Source of the DNA: Micrococcales bacterium
GTDB taxonomy: Bacteria > Actinomycetota > Actinomycetes > S36-B12
Direction of reading: 5' to 3'
DNA: 8,642 bases
Assembly: GCA_002694095.1 (NCBI GenBank)
Contig: NZLD01000027.1
Location: 5,029-13,670 of the forward strand
Below are positions 1 to 7,070 of this stretch, piece by piece; position 1 is the stretch's first letter, and every line of letters begins with the position of its first letter. The notes under the pieces are model-generated. The model saw only the letters and a program-made list of their open reading frames with translations. It was not told the origin of the DNA and ran no database searches. The position numbers and the translations under genes were made by a program.

Positions 1-16
1 CCCTGGTGCTTCTAGC

Positions 17-412
17 CTAGGCCCCGCCGGTCAAACCCTCGTACTCACGCGCCGACATGAGGTCCTCGAGCTGCCTGTTTCGCTCCGCCTCGTCACCGCA
101 GTCGATCCGAAACAGCCAGCCTTCCCCGTAGGGATCGGAGTTGATGATCTCAGGGACGTCGTCGACCCCCGCATTTACCTCCACCACCTCACCGGTCATC
201 GGGGCGTAGAGCTCGCTGACGCTCTTGGTCGACTCCACCTCACCGCAGGATTGACCCGCCTCGACAGCGTCGCCCACACGCGGCAGCGAGACGAACACGA
301 TGTCTCCGAGAGCCTCTTGGGCGTAATGGGTGATACCCACCGTCACGATGCTGCCCTCTCCAGCGCGGACCCATTCGTGCTCCTCGGTGTACTGAGCGTC
401 TTCAGGAATCAT
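17..412 (-). CDS. gcvH: Glycine cleavage system H protein (lipoyl carrier)
   Basis: 131 aa, the usual length for GcvH. It carries the lipoyl arm that shuttles the aminomethyl group of glycine between the P, T and L proteins of the cytoplasmic glycine cleavage complex. The N-terminal HEWV stretch (residues 12-15) and the central ESTKSVSELYAP motif identify it, with K63 as the lipoylated lysine. NSDPYGEGWL (91-100) is the conserved C-terminal signature. I chose the ATG at 412 rather than one 39 nt upstream because a GGGAGAGGG Shine-Dalgarno lies 4 nt before it and the family begins near this point. It is the last gene of the leftward run here, 58 nt after the phosphatidyltransferase. No P, T or L gene is visible. 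In mycobacteria the next gene downstream is the FHA protein garA; the window ends before that could be seen. Confidence 0.96.
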   Translation of the reverse strand: MIPEDAQYTEEHEWVRAGEGSIVTVGITHYAQEALGDIVFVSLPRVGDAVEAGQSCGEVESTKSVSELYAPMTGEVVEVNAGVDDVPEIINSDPYGEGWLFRIDCGDEAERNRQLEDLMSAREYEGLTGGA

Positions 413-416
413 CGGG

Positions 417-425
417 CCCTCTCCC
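417..425 (-). promoter_or_regulatory. Ribosome binding site of gcvH
   Basis: On the minus strand GGGAGAGGG ends 4 nt before the ATG at 412. It decides the start in favour of the 131-aa protein over the in-frame upstream ATGs at 427 and 451, which lack such a site. Confidence 0.7.
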
Positions 426-470
426 ATCGATATCGACCATGTGGATGTCACTCTCGCCGGCTCTACGAGC

Positions 471-1094
471 CTACCTAGCGCGGCCGCTGGCGATCATGTC
501 GCGGGCATAGCGGACTCCCGCCCACCAGTACAGGAAGGTGCCCCACAGGGCGAAGGCCCACCCGATAACCGACAAGGTGGCACCCCACGCGCCGGGTAAG
601 GAGCCGAGGAGTAGCACGGGGAAACCCCAGAATAAAGCGAACGTTGCGGTCTTGCCAACGTAGGTGACCGGTAACGCAATGCGGCCCGATCCTCGCAACA
701 GTGGTAGCAGCACAAGCAAGAAGACATCGCGAGATACAAGAATCGCCACAAGCCACCATCCGATGACGTCGCGCAGCGCCAACCCCACCAGCGTCGCAAG
801 AATGTAGAGCCGGTCCACAGCCGGGTCCAACAACACGCCAAGCCGACTGCGCTGGTCCAACCGTCGAGCCAGGTATCCGTCGACCCAGTCCGACGCTCCC
901 GCAAGAACGAGCACGACGAACGCCGCGAGGTCGGCCTCTTCGACTAGAACCAACCACAAAAACAGCGGAATGCCGCACAACCGGAGAAGGCTGACGAGAT
1001 TGGGCACGGTCCAGACATTCCACGGCTCGTGTGACGTTGGCGCATCGTCGTGATCGGGGATCTCAGGAGTGCGCCCACTATCGGCTGTCGCCAT
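471..1094 (-). CDS. CDP-alcohol phosphatidyltransferase (PgsA/PgsA2-like)
   Basis: 207 aa integral membrane enzyme that moves a phosphatidyl group from CDP-diacylglycerol to an alcohol. The full CDP-alcohol phosphotransferase motif is present: D69, D72, G73, A76, R77, G86, D90 and D94, in the order DxxDGxxAR-x8-GxxxDxxxD. It is preceded by VPNLVSLLR (30-38), a sequence typical of phosphatidylglycerophosphate and cardiolipin synthases. About five to six hydrophobic segments follow between residues 39 and 192. The first 25 residues are polar and cytoplasmic. The ATG at 1094 is preceded by AGGGAGG, so the longer in-frame reading upstream is not used. Adjacency to gcvH resembles the mycobacterial pgsA2 locus (recalled). 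The exact acceptor (glycerol 3-phosphate, phosphatidylglycerol or inositol phosphate) cannot be decided from sequence alone; PGP synthase or cardiolipin synthase is most likely. Confidence 0.9.
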   Translation of the reverse strand: MATADSGRTPEIPDHDDAPTSHEPWNVWTVPNLVSLLRLCGIPLFLWLVLVEEADLAAFVVLVLAGASDWVDGYLARRLDQRSRLGVLLDPAVDRLYILATLVGLALRDVIGWWLVAILVSRDVFLLVLLPLLRGSGRIALPVTYVGKTATFALFWGFPVLLLGSLPGAWGATLSVIGWAFALWGTFLYWWAGVRYARDMIASGRAR

Positions 1095-1098
1095 TGAG

Positions 1099-1105
1099 CC
1101 TCCCT
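1099..1105 (-). promoter_or_regulatory. Ribosome binding site of the phosphatidyltransferase
   Basis: AGGGAGG on the minus strand, 4 nt before the ATG at 1094. It fixes the start; the frame stays open a further 69 codons upstream into the transporter gene, but that part shows no family similarity. Confidence 0.75.
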
Positions 1106-1153
1106 GAATGCGATCCACTGTGTCGCAGCCACCGCATCGCCGGGTCGATTCGG

Positions 1154-1921
1154 CTATCGAAGGACGAGAACAGTGGTCGCCACGATCCCCACGGCCACAA
1201 CCATCCCACGAAGCACCACCTCCGGCATGCGCCTCGCCCAGCGTCCGCCGAGGTAACCACCGGCGGTGGAACTGACCATCAGTACAAGGGCGGCAGGCCA
1301 CACCACATAGCCGGAGAACGCGAACACCACCGCCGCCACCACATTCGCGACAGACGCCAGAAGGTTCTTTGCCGCGTTGCTGTACTGGACGCGGGCGTCA
1401 TAGATCCACGTGAGAATCGCCATCAGCACGATTCCCTGGGCAGCGCCGAAGTATCCGCCGTACACCCCCACCGCTCCCGTCCATGGCCACAGCCGCCGAA
1501 GCGGTGTTGATGGCACCGGCTCAGATGCCGCTCCCCGGCGGGCCCGGAGCCGCGCACGCACGGGCTGCACAGCAACCATCACCGTGGCGGTAGCGATCAA
1601 CCACGGAACGACCGAGGCAAAGACTTCCTCAGGCAGAGCCACCACCAACAGCGCGCCGATTGCGGCACCGATCGTGGTGGCGATAACGGGAAACCGAAGA
1701 GCCCTCAGGCGATCGCGCAGCTCGCGCCGATATGCGTACGCCGAGGCGAAACTTCCGGGAAACAGACCCGTGGTGTTTGTTCCATTCGCCGCAACTGGTG
1801 GAACGCCTACCGCCAGCAACGTGCTGAAAGTGATGAGCGTTCCCGAGCCCACCACGCCGTTGATGGCACCGGCCACCGCACCAGCAGCAATCAGGGCAAG
1901 AACAGCTATCCAGGTATCCAT
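1154..1921 (-). CDS. TauE/SafE (TSUP) family membrane transporter
   Basis: 255 aa, a typical length for the sulfite exporter TauE/SafE family, whose members are linked to movement of sulfite, sulfonates or other small anions across the inner membrane. It is built of two related halves. The first starts with GAINGVVGSGTLITF (18-32) followed by NGTNTTGLFPGS (46-57). The second repeats the pattern with GVYGGYFGAAQGI (152-164) and SNAAKNLL (181-188). Roughly eight hydrophobic segments are visible, with an arginine-rich cytoplasmic loop at 121-144. The ATG overlaps the photolyase stop by one base (TAATG) and has no good Shine-Dalgarno of its own, which points to translational coupling. No sulfur-metabolism gene lies nearby, so the substrate is unknown. 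Confidence 0.9.
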   Translation of the reverse strand: MDTWIAVLALIAAGAVAGAINGVVGSGTLITFSTLLAVGVPPVAANGTNTTGLFPGSFASAYAYRRELRDRLRALRFPVIATTIGAAIGALLVVALPEEVFASVVPWLIATATVMVAVQPVRARLRARRGAASEPVPSTPLRRLWPWTGAVGVYGGYFGAAQGIVLMAILTWIYDARVQYSNAAKNLLASVANVVAAVVFAFSGYVVWPAALVLMVSSTAGGYLGGRWARRMPEVVLRGMVVAVGIVATTVLVLR

Positions 1922-3417
1922 TACGGAGCAGAATGCCCGCGCAGACGTTCCTGCTCCACCAATGCAGCGCGATCGGCGAGCTTGTCGAGGGTTCGAAAGG
2001 CTGTCGCGAGTCGGTGATTTCCCTGCAATAACTCACGCTTCCCGTCCAGGAATGCCCAGTAGCCGGCCGTGAAGGGGCATGCCTTCTCCCCCACCCGAAG
2101 CTTCGGGTCGTACACACAATCACCACAGAAGTCCGTCATCCGCTTCAGATACGCCCCACCGGACACATACGGCTTGGTCGCCATCTCGCCTCCGTCGGCA
2201 TACAAACCCATGCCGATGACATTGGCCGTCATCACCCACGGGTATCCGTCGACGAAGGCGCGGCGGAACCAGTCGTTCATCACCTGCGGCGAGTATCCGC
2301 GCTGGAGAGCCCAGTTGCTCAGCACCATCAAGCGAACGATGTGGTGGGAGTAGCCCAGATCCCGTACGTACCCAAGCGAGTGCCGCAAGCACGCGGCATC
2401 CACCTCTTCCACCGATGCCTCAAGAAACCAGGTCGGTGGCTCAACAGTGTTGTCGAGCTCATTACGGAGTTCGTAGGACTCCCCGAGATGCCAATACAGG
2501 TGCCAGACATATTCCCGCCATCCGATGATCTGACGGATAAGTCCCTCGACACTGGCCAGGGTCGCCTGGTCCACCCGCCATCGTTCTTCAGCCCGAGCCA
2601 CTACCTCGGCCGGATGGAGCAGCCCGAGGTTCAACGGCACGGATAGGAGCGAGTGCGCCATGAAGGGATCCCGCCACAAGACGGCGTCTTCGTAGGGACC
2701 GAAGAGGGTGAGTCGGTTGTCCAGGAAATCATCGAGTGCGGTTTCGGCTTCGCTCCTGGTGACGGCGAAGCGTCGCGGACCGTCTTGGCCGAGGAAGCGA
2801 ATGCCCTGGGCTTCCCACTCGTCAAGTTGCTGCCGGACCTGGGCGTCAATGTCATCTTCCACCGGCTGCCACGGCGTTGGCACCGGCAGGTGGGTTTCCC
2901 CCTTGGGCGGAGGGAGCCGGTTGTCGTGGTCGAAATTCCACTTCCCACCCTCCGGCTTACCGTCGGCCATGAGGACGTCGTGTCGGGATCGAACCCCCCG
3001 GTACCAGTCCTCCATCAACAATCGCTTGTCCCCGCGACCGGTCACCCAGGCCTGAAACTCTCCGGGTGTCGTGAACCATCCGCGTTCCGGGTGGATCGTG
3101 GACAGGCCGAGTCTCTCGACCAGTCGCCGCGCCGGACGGGATGTTGCGGCGATAGCGTCAAGATCACGGTCACTCGAATCCCGATGCGTCGCAACGCCCT
3201 CGGCGTAGGTCTGGGATCGAACAAGGGTGACCCTCTCAGGATCCTCCGCTGCACGATGGTGCAGGGCGCTGAGTATCAAGTGGGCCTTCTGCCGATGGTA
3301 CGTCCGGCGCTCGAATACCGAACGAGCCTCGATCAGCAGCAGTGGACCACCGTCATCAAAGTGCGGTCCTAGCTGATCGGCGAATAGCCAACGGGTAGTT
3401 CCGGTGTCGTCCGTCAT
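1921..3417 (-). CDS. Iron-sulfur (6-4) photolyase / cryptochrome-related protein (FeS-BCP, PhrB-like)
   Basis: 498 aa, close to the roughly 507 aa of Agrobacterium PhrB. Family members use FAD and blue light to repair (6-4) photoproducts or act as photoreceptors, and carry a [4Fe-4S] cluster and often a lumazine antenna. The N-terminal antenna domain begins TRWLFADQLG. GGKWNFDHDNR (157-167) is a family signature. Four cysteines, C343, C431, C434 and C447, have the spacing I recall for the PhrB cluster ligands. H358-H359 (YSHHIVRLM) and Y417 in MATKPYVSGGAYLKRM match the lesion-binding and FAD region. I chose the ATG at 3417, which makes an ATGA overlap with the ATPase stop, over one 24 nt upstream. 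The start of the next gene overlaps its stop. DNA repair is the likelier role, but a sensory cryptochrome role cannot be excluded. Confidence 0.92.
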   Translation of the reverse strand: MTDDTGTTRWLFADQLGPHFDDGGPLLLIEARSVFERRTYHRQKAHLILSALHHRAAEDPERVTLVRSQTYAEGVATHRDSSDRDLDAIAATSRPARRLVERLGLSTIHPERGWFTTPGEFQAWVTGRGDKRLLMEDWYRGVRSRHDVLMADGKPEGGKWNFDHDNRLPPPKGETHLPVPTPWQPVEDDIDAQVRQQLDEWEAQGIRFLGQDGPRRFAVTRSEAETALDDFLDNRLTLFGPYEDAVLWRDPFMAHSLLSVPLNLGLLHPAEVVARAEERWRVDQATLASVEGLIRQIIGWREYVWHLYWHLGESYELRNELDNTVEPPTWFLEASVEEVDAACLRHSLGYVRDLGYSHHIVRLMVLSNWALQRGYSPQVMNDWFRRAFVDGYPWVMTANVIGMGLYADGGEMATKPYVSGGAYLKRMTDFCGDCVYDPKLRVGEKACPFTAGYWAFLDGKRELLQGNHRLATAFRTLDKLADRAALVEQERLRGHSAP

Positions 3418-4199
3418 GACTGCTTCATCACCGCACTCCACCGCTCACCAATCCGCCGCACGTCGAAGCTCATCCCGAAGGTACGACTAACGAGATCACT
3501 TGTCACAGTTACCTCCAGCGGCCCGGCCGCGATCATCTGCCCCTGCCCCAACAACAGCGCATGCGTGATTCCCGGAGGAATCTCCTCCAGGTGATGGGTG
3601 ACCAATACCAGACTCGGTGACTGCGGCCGCCGAGCAAAATCAGCCAGCATGCTTACCAATTCTTCACGTCCGGCCAAGTCGAGGCCCGCCCCAGGCTCAT
3701 CGAGGAGCAGCAGTTCCGGGTCGCTCATCAACGCGCGCGCGATAAGTACCCGCTTGCGTTCTCCTTCCGACAACGACGCGAAGGGCCGCGCGGCGGCGGA
3801 CGCCGCACCCCACTCCTCGAGCAGGCGATGGGCACGTTCCCTATCTTCGGCTTCATAGGCCTCTCGCCACCGTCCGGTCACCCCGTAGGCCGACGTCATG
3901 ACAACATCGGCAGCCGTTTCGTGCATCGGTATGTCACGGAGCAGAAAACTGCTGGCGAAACCGACCCTCGGCCGTAGATCGGTGATGTCCACCCGTCCGA
4001 GGCGCTCCCCGAGTATGGATACTTCGCCCGTCGTTGGATACATCCGAGTCGCGGCGATCGTGAGCGCCGTCGTCTTGCCAGCACCATTCGGGCCCACAAC
4101 AACCCAGCGGTCCGCCTCGTTAACGACCCAATTCACGTCCTTAAGGAGCCAGGATTCACCACGCCGAACCCCGACATCAGACATATCGATCACCTGCAC
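3414..4199 (-). CDS. ABC ATP-binding protein, ModF/PhrA-like (COG1119 type)
   Basis: 261 aa single nucleotide-binding domain. It has Walker A GPNGAGKT (36-43), the signature LSEGERKR (143-150), Walker B LLLLDEP (163-169) with catalytic E168, a D-loop (AGLDL, 171-175) and switch H202. The usual Q-loop glutamine is replaced by GFASS (80-84), as I recall for the ModF/PhrA group. No membrane segment or permease gene is present, so it may work with a distant permease or not be a transporter at all. The start is a GTG with AGGGTG 5 nt upstream; an ATG five codons in, preceded by AGGTGA, is the alternative. The GTG keeps the first beta strand seen in relatives. It is first in a leftward operon and overlaps the photolyase by 4 nt. 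Confidence 0.9.
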   Translation of the reverse strand: MQVIDMSDVGVRRGESWLLKDVNWVVNEADRWVVVGPNGAGKTTALTIAATRMYPTTGEVSILGERLGRVDITDLRPRVGFASSFLLRDIPMHETAADVVMTSAYGVTGRWREAYEAEDRERAHRLLEEWGAASAAARPFASLSEGERKRVLIARALMSDPELLLLDEPGAGLDLAGREELVSMLADFARRPQSPSLVLVTHHLEEIPPGITHALLLGQGQMIAAGPLEVTVTSDLVSRTFGMSFDVRRIGERWSAVMKQS

Positions 4200-4211
4200 A
4201 CGAACACCCTA

Positions 4212-4266
4212 GGTCGTGTCTGGTGGTGATGCTCGTACGTCGTGTCCCGAGGTCGTTCACACGACC
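4212..4266. repeat. Three GTCGTGT words, one within a 16-bp palindrome, between divergent genes
   Basis: GGTCGTGTC at 4212-4220 and GTCGTGTC at 4239-4246 are direct copies. A third, inverted copy (ACACGACC, 4259-4266) forms the right arm of the perfect palindrome GGTCGT-TCAC-ACGACC at 4251-4266. The 98-bp region separates the ATPase operon from serB, so a regulator binding here could act on either or both. The layout looks like an operator with half-sites, but no known regulator is recognised. Confidence 0.45.
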
Positions 4267-4273
4267 CGGCTCC

Positions 4274-4288
4274 TAACCTCGGTAGCGT
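4274..4288 (+). promoter_or_regulatory. Possible -10 elements for serB
   Basis: Two TAnnnT hexamers precede serB: TAACCT (4274-4279) and TAGCGT (4283-4288). The second would start transcription within a few bases of the ATG at 4298. That would fit the lack of a convincing Shine-Dalgarno for serB. No matching -35 box is evident, so this is tentative. Confidence 0.3.
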
Positions 4289-4297
4289 TGGGTTCCG

Positions 4298-5548
4298 ATG
4301 ACTACTCATCACGACACTCACGCGACGATGCTCGTCACTCTCAGTGGGCGGGATCGTCCCGGTATTACCCGAGACCTGTTCACTGCATGCAGTGCACAGG
4401 CTGTTGCGGTGACGGACGTCGACCAGATTGTCATGCGAGACCGATTGACGATCGCAGCATCGGTTGATGGTGCGATAGCTGAGCTAGAGCGCCTGCGACC
4501 GGCGATCGAACAAATGGCTCACCGCTCATCGATGGACTGCACGATCTCGATAGAGGAAAAAGCCGCCCCCTCGACCCGCAATCTTGGCGTTCCTCATTTC
4601 CAGGTCACGGTGATGTCGCCTCGGTTAGTGCCCGAAGCGATCGCGAAAATCACGGACGTTATCGCCGACAACGGGGGCAACATCGACCGTATTCGACGCA
4701 TTGCCAAGTATCCCGTGACCGCAGTTTCCTTTGAAGGGCGCGGAGCCGAACCCGATTTCATTCGCCGTCCACTTGCCGAACTAGCGTCCAGCCTGTCCGT
4801 GGACGTTGCGGTTCAGGAGCGGCACCTCCACACCCGGGGCCAGTATCTGGTCGTCCTCGACGTGGACTCAACGGTCATTCAAGACGAAGTCATCGACCTC
4901 CTCGCGGCGCAATCTGGCCGACACGACGAGGTGGCAGCCGTCACCGCCAAGGCGATGTCGGGAGAGATCGACTTCACCGAGTCGCTCCACCAGCGCGTAG
5001 CACTCCTCGAAGGCTTGCCGGAATCCGTTCTCGACACGGTCAGACAGCAGATCCGCCTGACACCGGGAGCACGGACCTTTTGTCGAACCTTGAATCGCCT
5101 CGGGTATCGGATCGCCTTCGTCTCCGGAGGGTTCGGCCAGGTCATTTCACCATTGGCCAACGAGCTCGGTGTTGTGGAGATTCGCGCCAACACGTTGGAA
5201 GTGGACGGTGGCTATCTCACGGGGCGGGTGGTCGGAGACATCGTCGACCGACCAGGCAAGCGCAAGGTATTGGAGGAACTTGCGGTGCGTTTCGGTATTC
5301 CGCGGCATCGAACCATCGCCATCGGCGACGGCGCGAATGACGTCGACATGCTGGAAGCAGCGGGTTTGGGTATTGCTTTCAACGCCAAGCCGGCCGCGCG
5401 AGCGGTCGCCGATACGTCGGTATCCGCTCCGTACTTGGACTCTGTGTTGTTCCTCATGGGGATCACGCGCGATGAGATCGAACGCGCCGACTCCCTCGAC
5501 GGAATCACGGCACCAGAGACGACTTCCTCGGGTGATTCGCACCCGTAA
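4298..5548 (+). CDS. serB: Phosphoserine phosphatase with tandem ACT domains
   Basis: 416 aa, close in size and layout to mycobacterial SerB2. It catalyses the last step of serine synthesis, hydrolysing phosphoserine in the cytoplasm with Mg2+. The N-terminus holds two ACT domains, about 10-85 (MLVTLSGRDRPGITRDLF at the start) and 98-175, which in relatives bind amino acids and regulate the enzyme. The HAD phosphatase domain (about 182-395) has DVDST (188-192) with nucleophile D188 and acid/base D190, SGG (276-278), a lysine at 321 or 323, and GDGANDVDM (343-351) for metal binding. The ATG at 4298 is chosen because it keeps the whole first ACT domain; no strong Shine-Dalgarno precedes it. It is transcribed alone, divergent from the ATPase operon and convergent with fabI. 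Serine feeds glycine, a loose link to gcvH. Confidence 0.96.
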   Translation: MTTHHDTHATMLVTLSGRDRPGITRDLFTACSAQAVAVTDVDQIVMRDRLTIAASVDGAIAELERLRPAIEQMAHRSSMDCTISIEEKAAPSTRNLGVPHFQVTVMSPRLVPEAIAKITDVIADNGGNIDRIRRIAKYPVTAVSFEGRGAEPDFIRRPLAELASSLSVDVAVQERHLHTRGQYLVVLDVDSTVIQDEVIDLLAAQSGRHDEVAAVTAKAMSGEIDFTESLHQRVALLEGLPESVLDTVRQQIRLTPGARTFCRTLNRLGYRIAFVSGGFGQVISPLANELGVVEIRANTLEVDGGYLTGRVVGDIVDRPGKRKVLEELAVRFGIPRHRTIAIGDGANDVDMLEAAGLGIAFNAKPAARAVADTSVSAPYLDSVLFLMGITRDEIERADSLDGITAPETTSSGDSHP

Positions 5549-5559
5549 TCGTCTCCTCA

Positions 5560-5577
5560 CGAGGGCAGCCTCGGCTT
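5560..5577. terminator. Small hairpin between convergent serB and fabI
   Basis: CGAGG-GCAG-CCTCG (5560-5573) is a 5-bp stem with a 4-nt loop, followed on the plus strand by GCTTT. It fills the 28-nt gap between the two stop codons. The stem and T-run are short, so it is at best a weak intrinsic terminator for serB. Confidence 0.35.
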
Positions 5578-6344
5578 TAGGCCCCTTGTGAGTGCACTCC
5601 TCCGTCGACGTGCACGATCTCTCCGGTCGTCGCCGCAAACCACGGTGACAACAACGCCACGCAGGCACGCGCGGCCGGAGCCGGGTCGGTGAGGTCCCAC
5701 CCCAACGGTGCACGCTCCTGCCACACCTTCTCGAACTCATCGAAGCCAGGAATGCTCTTCGCCGCCATGGTGCGAATCGGACCAGCGGCCACGAGATTCA
5801 CTCGAATACCCTCCGGTCCAAGATCGCGGGCGAGATAACGAGCGGTGGACTCCAGCGCAGCCTTGGCGACCCCCATCCAATCGTAGGTGGGCCACGCGAC
5901 CGAGGCGTCGAAGTCCAGGCCCACCACGCCCGCGCCGGACGTCATGCGTGGCTTGGCTGCCATGGTCAAAGACACCAGCGAGTATGCACTCACCTGCATG
6001 GCGGTAGCCACGTCCGACCACGACGTATGAAGGAAGTTTCCCCCCAACGCGGACTCTGGTGCGAAACCGATCGAATGCACGAGGCCGTCCACCGTCTCGC
6101 AGTGCTCCCCCAGCCGGTCTGCGAACTGCGCGAGATCGTCATCGTTGGTCACGTCCAACTCGACGATGGGCGGATCGGTGGGTAGTCGCGTTGCAGATCG
6201 TCGTGTCAACGACATTGTCCGACCGAAACTCGTCAGAATGACGTCTGCGCCCTCTTCCTGAGCGAGCCGCGCGATGTGGAAGGCGATCGATTGGTCAGTG
6301 AGAACGCCGGTGACGACCACCGTCTTTCCCGTCAGCAACCCCAT
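5577..6344 (-). CDS. fabI: Enoyl-ACP reductase, InhA-like
   Basis: 255 aa NADH-dependent reductase of the last step in the type II fatty-acid elongation cycle. It is an atypical short-chain dehydrogenase. The N-terminal GLLTGKTVVVTGVLTDQSIA (2-21) is the FabI/InhA cofactor loop. HSIGFAP (90-96) matches the InhA segment containing S94, here S91. The catalytic Y154 and K161 lie in YDWMGVAKAAL (154-164), with F145 in the position of InhA F149. The C-terminal GEIVHVDGGVHSQGA is typical. The ATG at 6344 has GGAGG 5 nt upstream, and that site includes the fabG stop codon. It is the last gene of the dodecin-channel-fabG-fabI run. The isoniazid- or triclosan-contacting residues cannot be judged for resistance from this alone. 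Confidence 0.96.
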   Translation of the reverse strand: MGLLTGKTVVVTGVLTDQSIAFHIARLAQEEGADVILTSFGRTMSLTRRSATRLPTDPPIVELDVTNDDDLAQFADRLGEHCETVDGLVHSIGFAPESALGGNFLHTSWSDVATAMQVSAYSLVSLTMAAKPRMTSGAGVVGLDFDASVAWPTYDWMGVAKAALESTARYLARDLGPEGIRVNLVAAGPIRTMAAKSIPGFDEFEKVWQERAPLGWDLTDPAPAARACVALLSPWFAATTGEIVHVDGGVHSQGA

Positions 6345-6349
6345 TGCCG

Positions 6350-6356
6350 CCTCCTA
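6350..6356 (-). promoter_or_regulatory. fabI ribosome binding site fused to the fabG stop codon
   Basis: TAGGAGG on the minus strand contains the fabG stop (TAG) and the fabI Shine-Dalgarno (GGAGG), 5 nt before the fabI ATG. Ribosomes ending fabG sit on the fabI start site, so the pair is likely coupled. Confidence 0.8.
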
Positions 6357-7070
6357 ATGGCCCATACCGAGGCCGCCATCGACCGGAATCACCGACCCAG
6401 TGATGTATCCGGCATCTGGACCGACGAGGAACTCCACGACAGCGGCTACTTCGTCCGCGGCAGCGTACCGTCCAAGAGGAATCGCGCCGAGGATCTCATC
6501 GCGTCGGCCTTCATCGAGTTCTGCTGTCATGTCCGTCTCGACGAATCCGGGTGCCACGACGTTCACCGTGATGCCTCGCGAACCTAGTTCTCGAGCTAGG
6601 GAGCGAGCAGCACCGACCAGGCCGGCCTTGGACGCCGCGTAGTTCACCTGCCCGGCACTTCCCAGAAGGCCGACCACGGACGAGATGAGCACGATCCGAC
6701 CCGTTTTGGCTCGGATCATTCCCCGGGCAACCCCCCGACACAGTCGGATCGAGCCTGACAAGTTGGTCTGCACGACAGCGTCGATGTCTTCATCACTCAT
6801 GCGCATCACGAGGTTGTCTTTGGTGATGCCCGCGTTCGCGACGAGTACACCGACCGGTCCGTAGGTATCCTCGATCTCGGCCAGTCCATCAGCAATGGAC
6901 GAGGCGCTCGACACATCCATCGACACCGTGCCGGTCAGAGCGCAGGCGTCCGGCCCGGTTCCGGTACGACTTGCGACGACTACCCGATGGCCCGCTTCGA
7001 CCAACCGGCGCGCGATGGCCGCGCCAATCCCCCGATTACCACCCGTGACGACTGTTACTTCCGCGCTCAC
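6354..7070 (-). CDS. fabG: 3-oxoacyl-ACP reductase
   Basis: 238 aa classical short-chain dehydrogenase that reduces 3-oxoacyl-ACP with NADPH, the first reductive step of fatty-acid elongation. Visible motifs are TGGNRGIG (9-16) for cofactor binding, NAG (79-81), N103, and the catalytic S131, Y144 and K148 (NYAASKAG), followed by NVVAPGFVETDM (170-181) and the C-terminal PVDGG. The length matches FabG (about 240 aa). The start is a GTG at 7070, which overlaps the channel stop as GTGA and has AGGAGG 7 nt upstream; the frame is open further upstream but that part is antisense-like noise inside the channel gene. Its pairing with an InhA-like fabI recalls mabA-inhA of mycobacteria and the streptomycete fabG-fabI pair. 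Confidence 0.94.
   Translation of the reverse strand: MSAEVTVVTGGNRGIGAAIARRLVEAGHRVVVASRTGTGPDACALTGTVSMDVSSASSIADGLAEIEDTYGPVGVLVANAGITKDNLVMRMSDEDIDAVVQTNLSGSIRLCRGVARGMIRAKTGRIVLISSVVGLLGSAGQVNYAASKAGLVGAARSLARELGSRGITVNVVAPGFVETDMTAELDEGRRDEILGAIPLGRYAAADEVAAVVEFLVGPDAGYITGSVIPVDGGLGMGH

Noticed and set aside
427..436. Perfect 10-bp palindrome TCGATATCGA upstream of gcvH
   Set aside because: A single short palindrome with no repeated copy; it could be chance, and no promoter of gcvH can be aligned with it.
1095..1153. Possible internal promoter in the 59-nt gap before the phosphatidyltransferase gene
   Set aside because: No TAnnnT hexamer at a sensible distance with a matching -35 box was found; only the strong ribosome binding site is supported.
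1410..2072. A 220-codon open frame on the plus strand across the transporter and photolyase ends
   Set aside because: The product is low-complexity (Ala, Arg, Thr, Pro rich), spans the junction of two well-supported genes, and has no ribosome binding site I can support.
2653..3372. A 239-codon open frame on the plus strand opposite the photolyase gene
   Set aside because: It is antisense to a gene with clear family motifs, and its protein shows no recognisable domain. Long shadow frames are common in GC-rich DNA.
5147..5740. A 197-codon open frame on the minus strand across the serB/fabI convergence
   Set aside because: It runs antisense through the SerB catalytic domain and then overlaps fabI in another frame. 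The product is arginine-rich with no domain.
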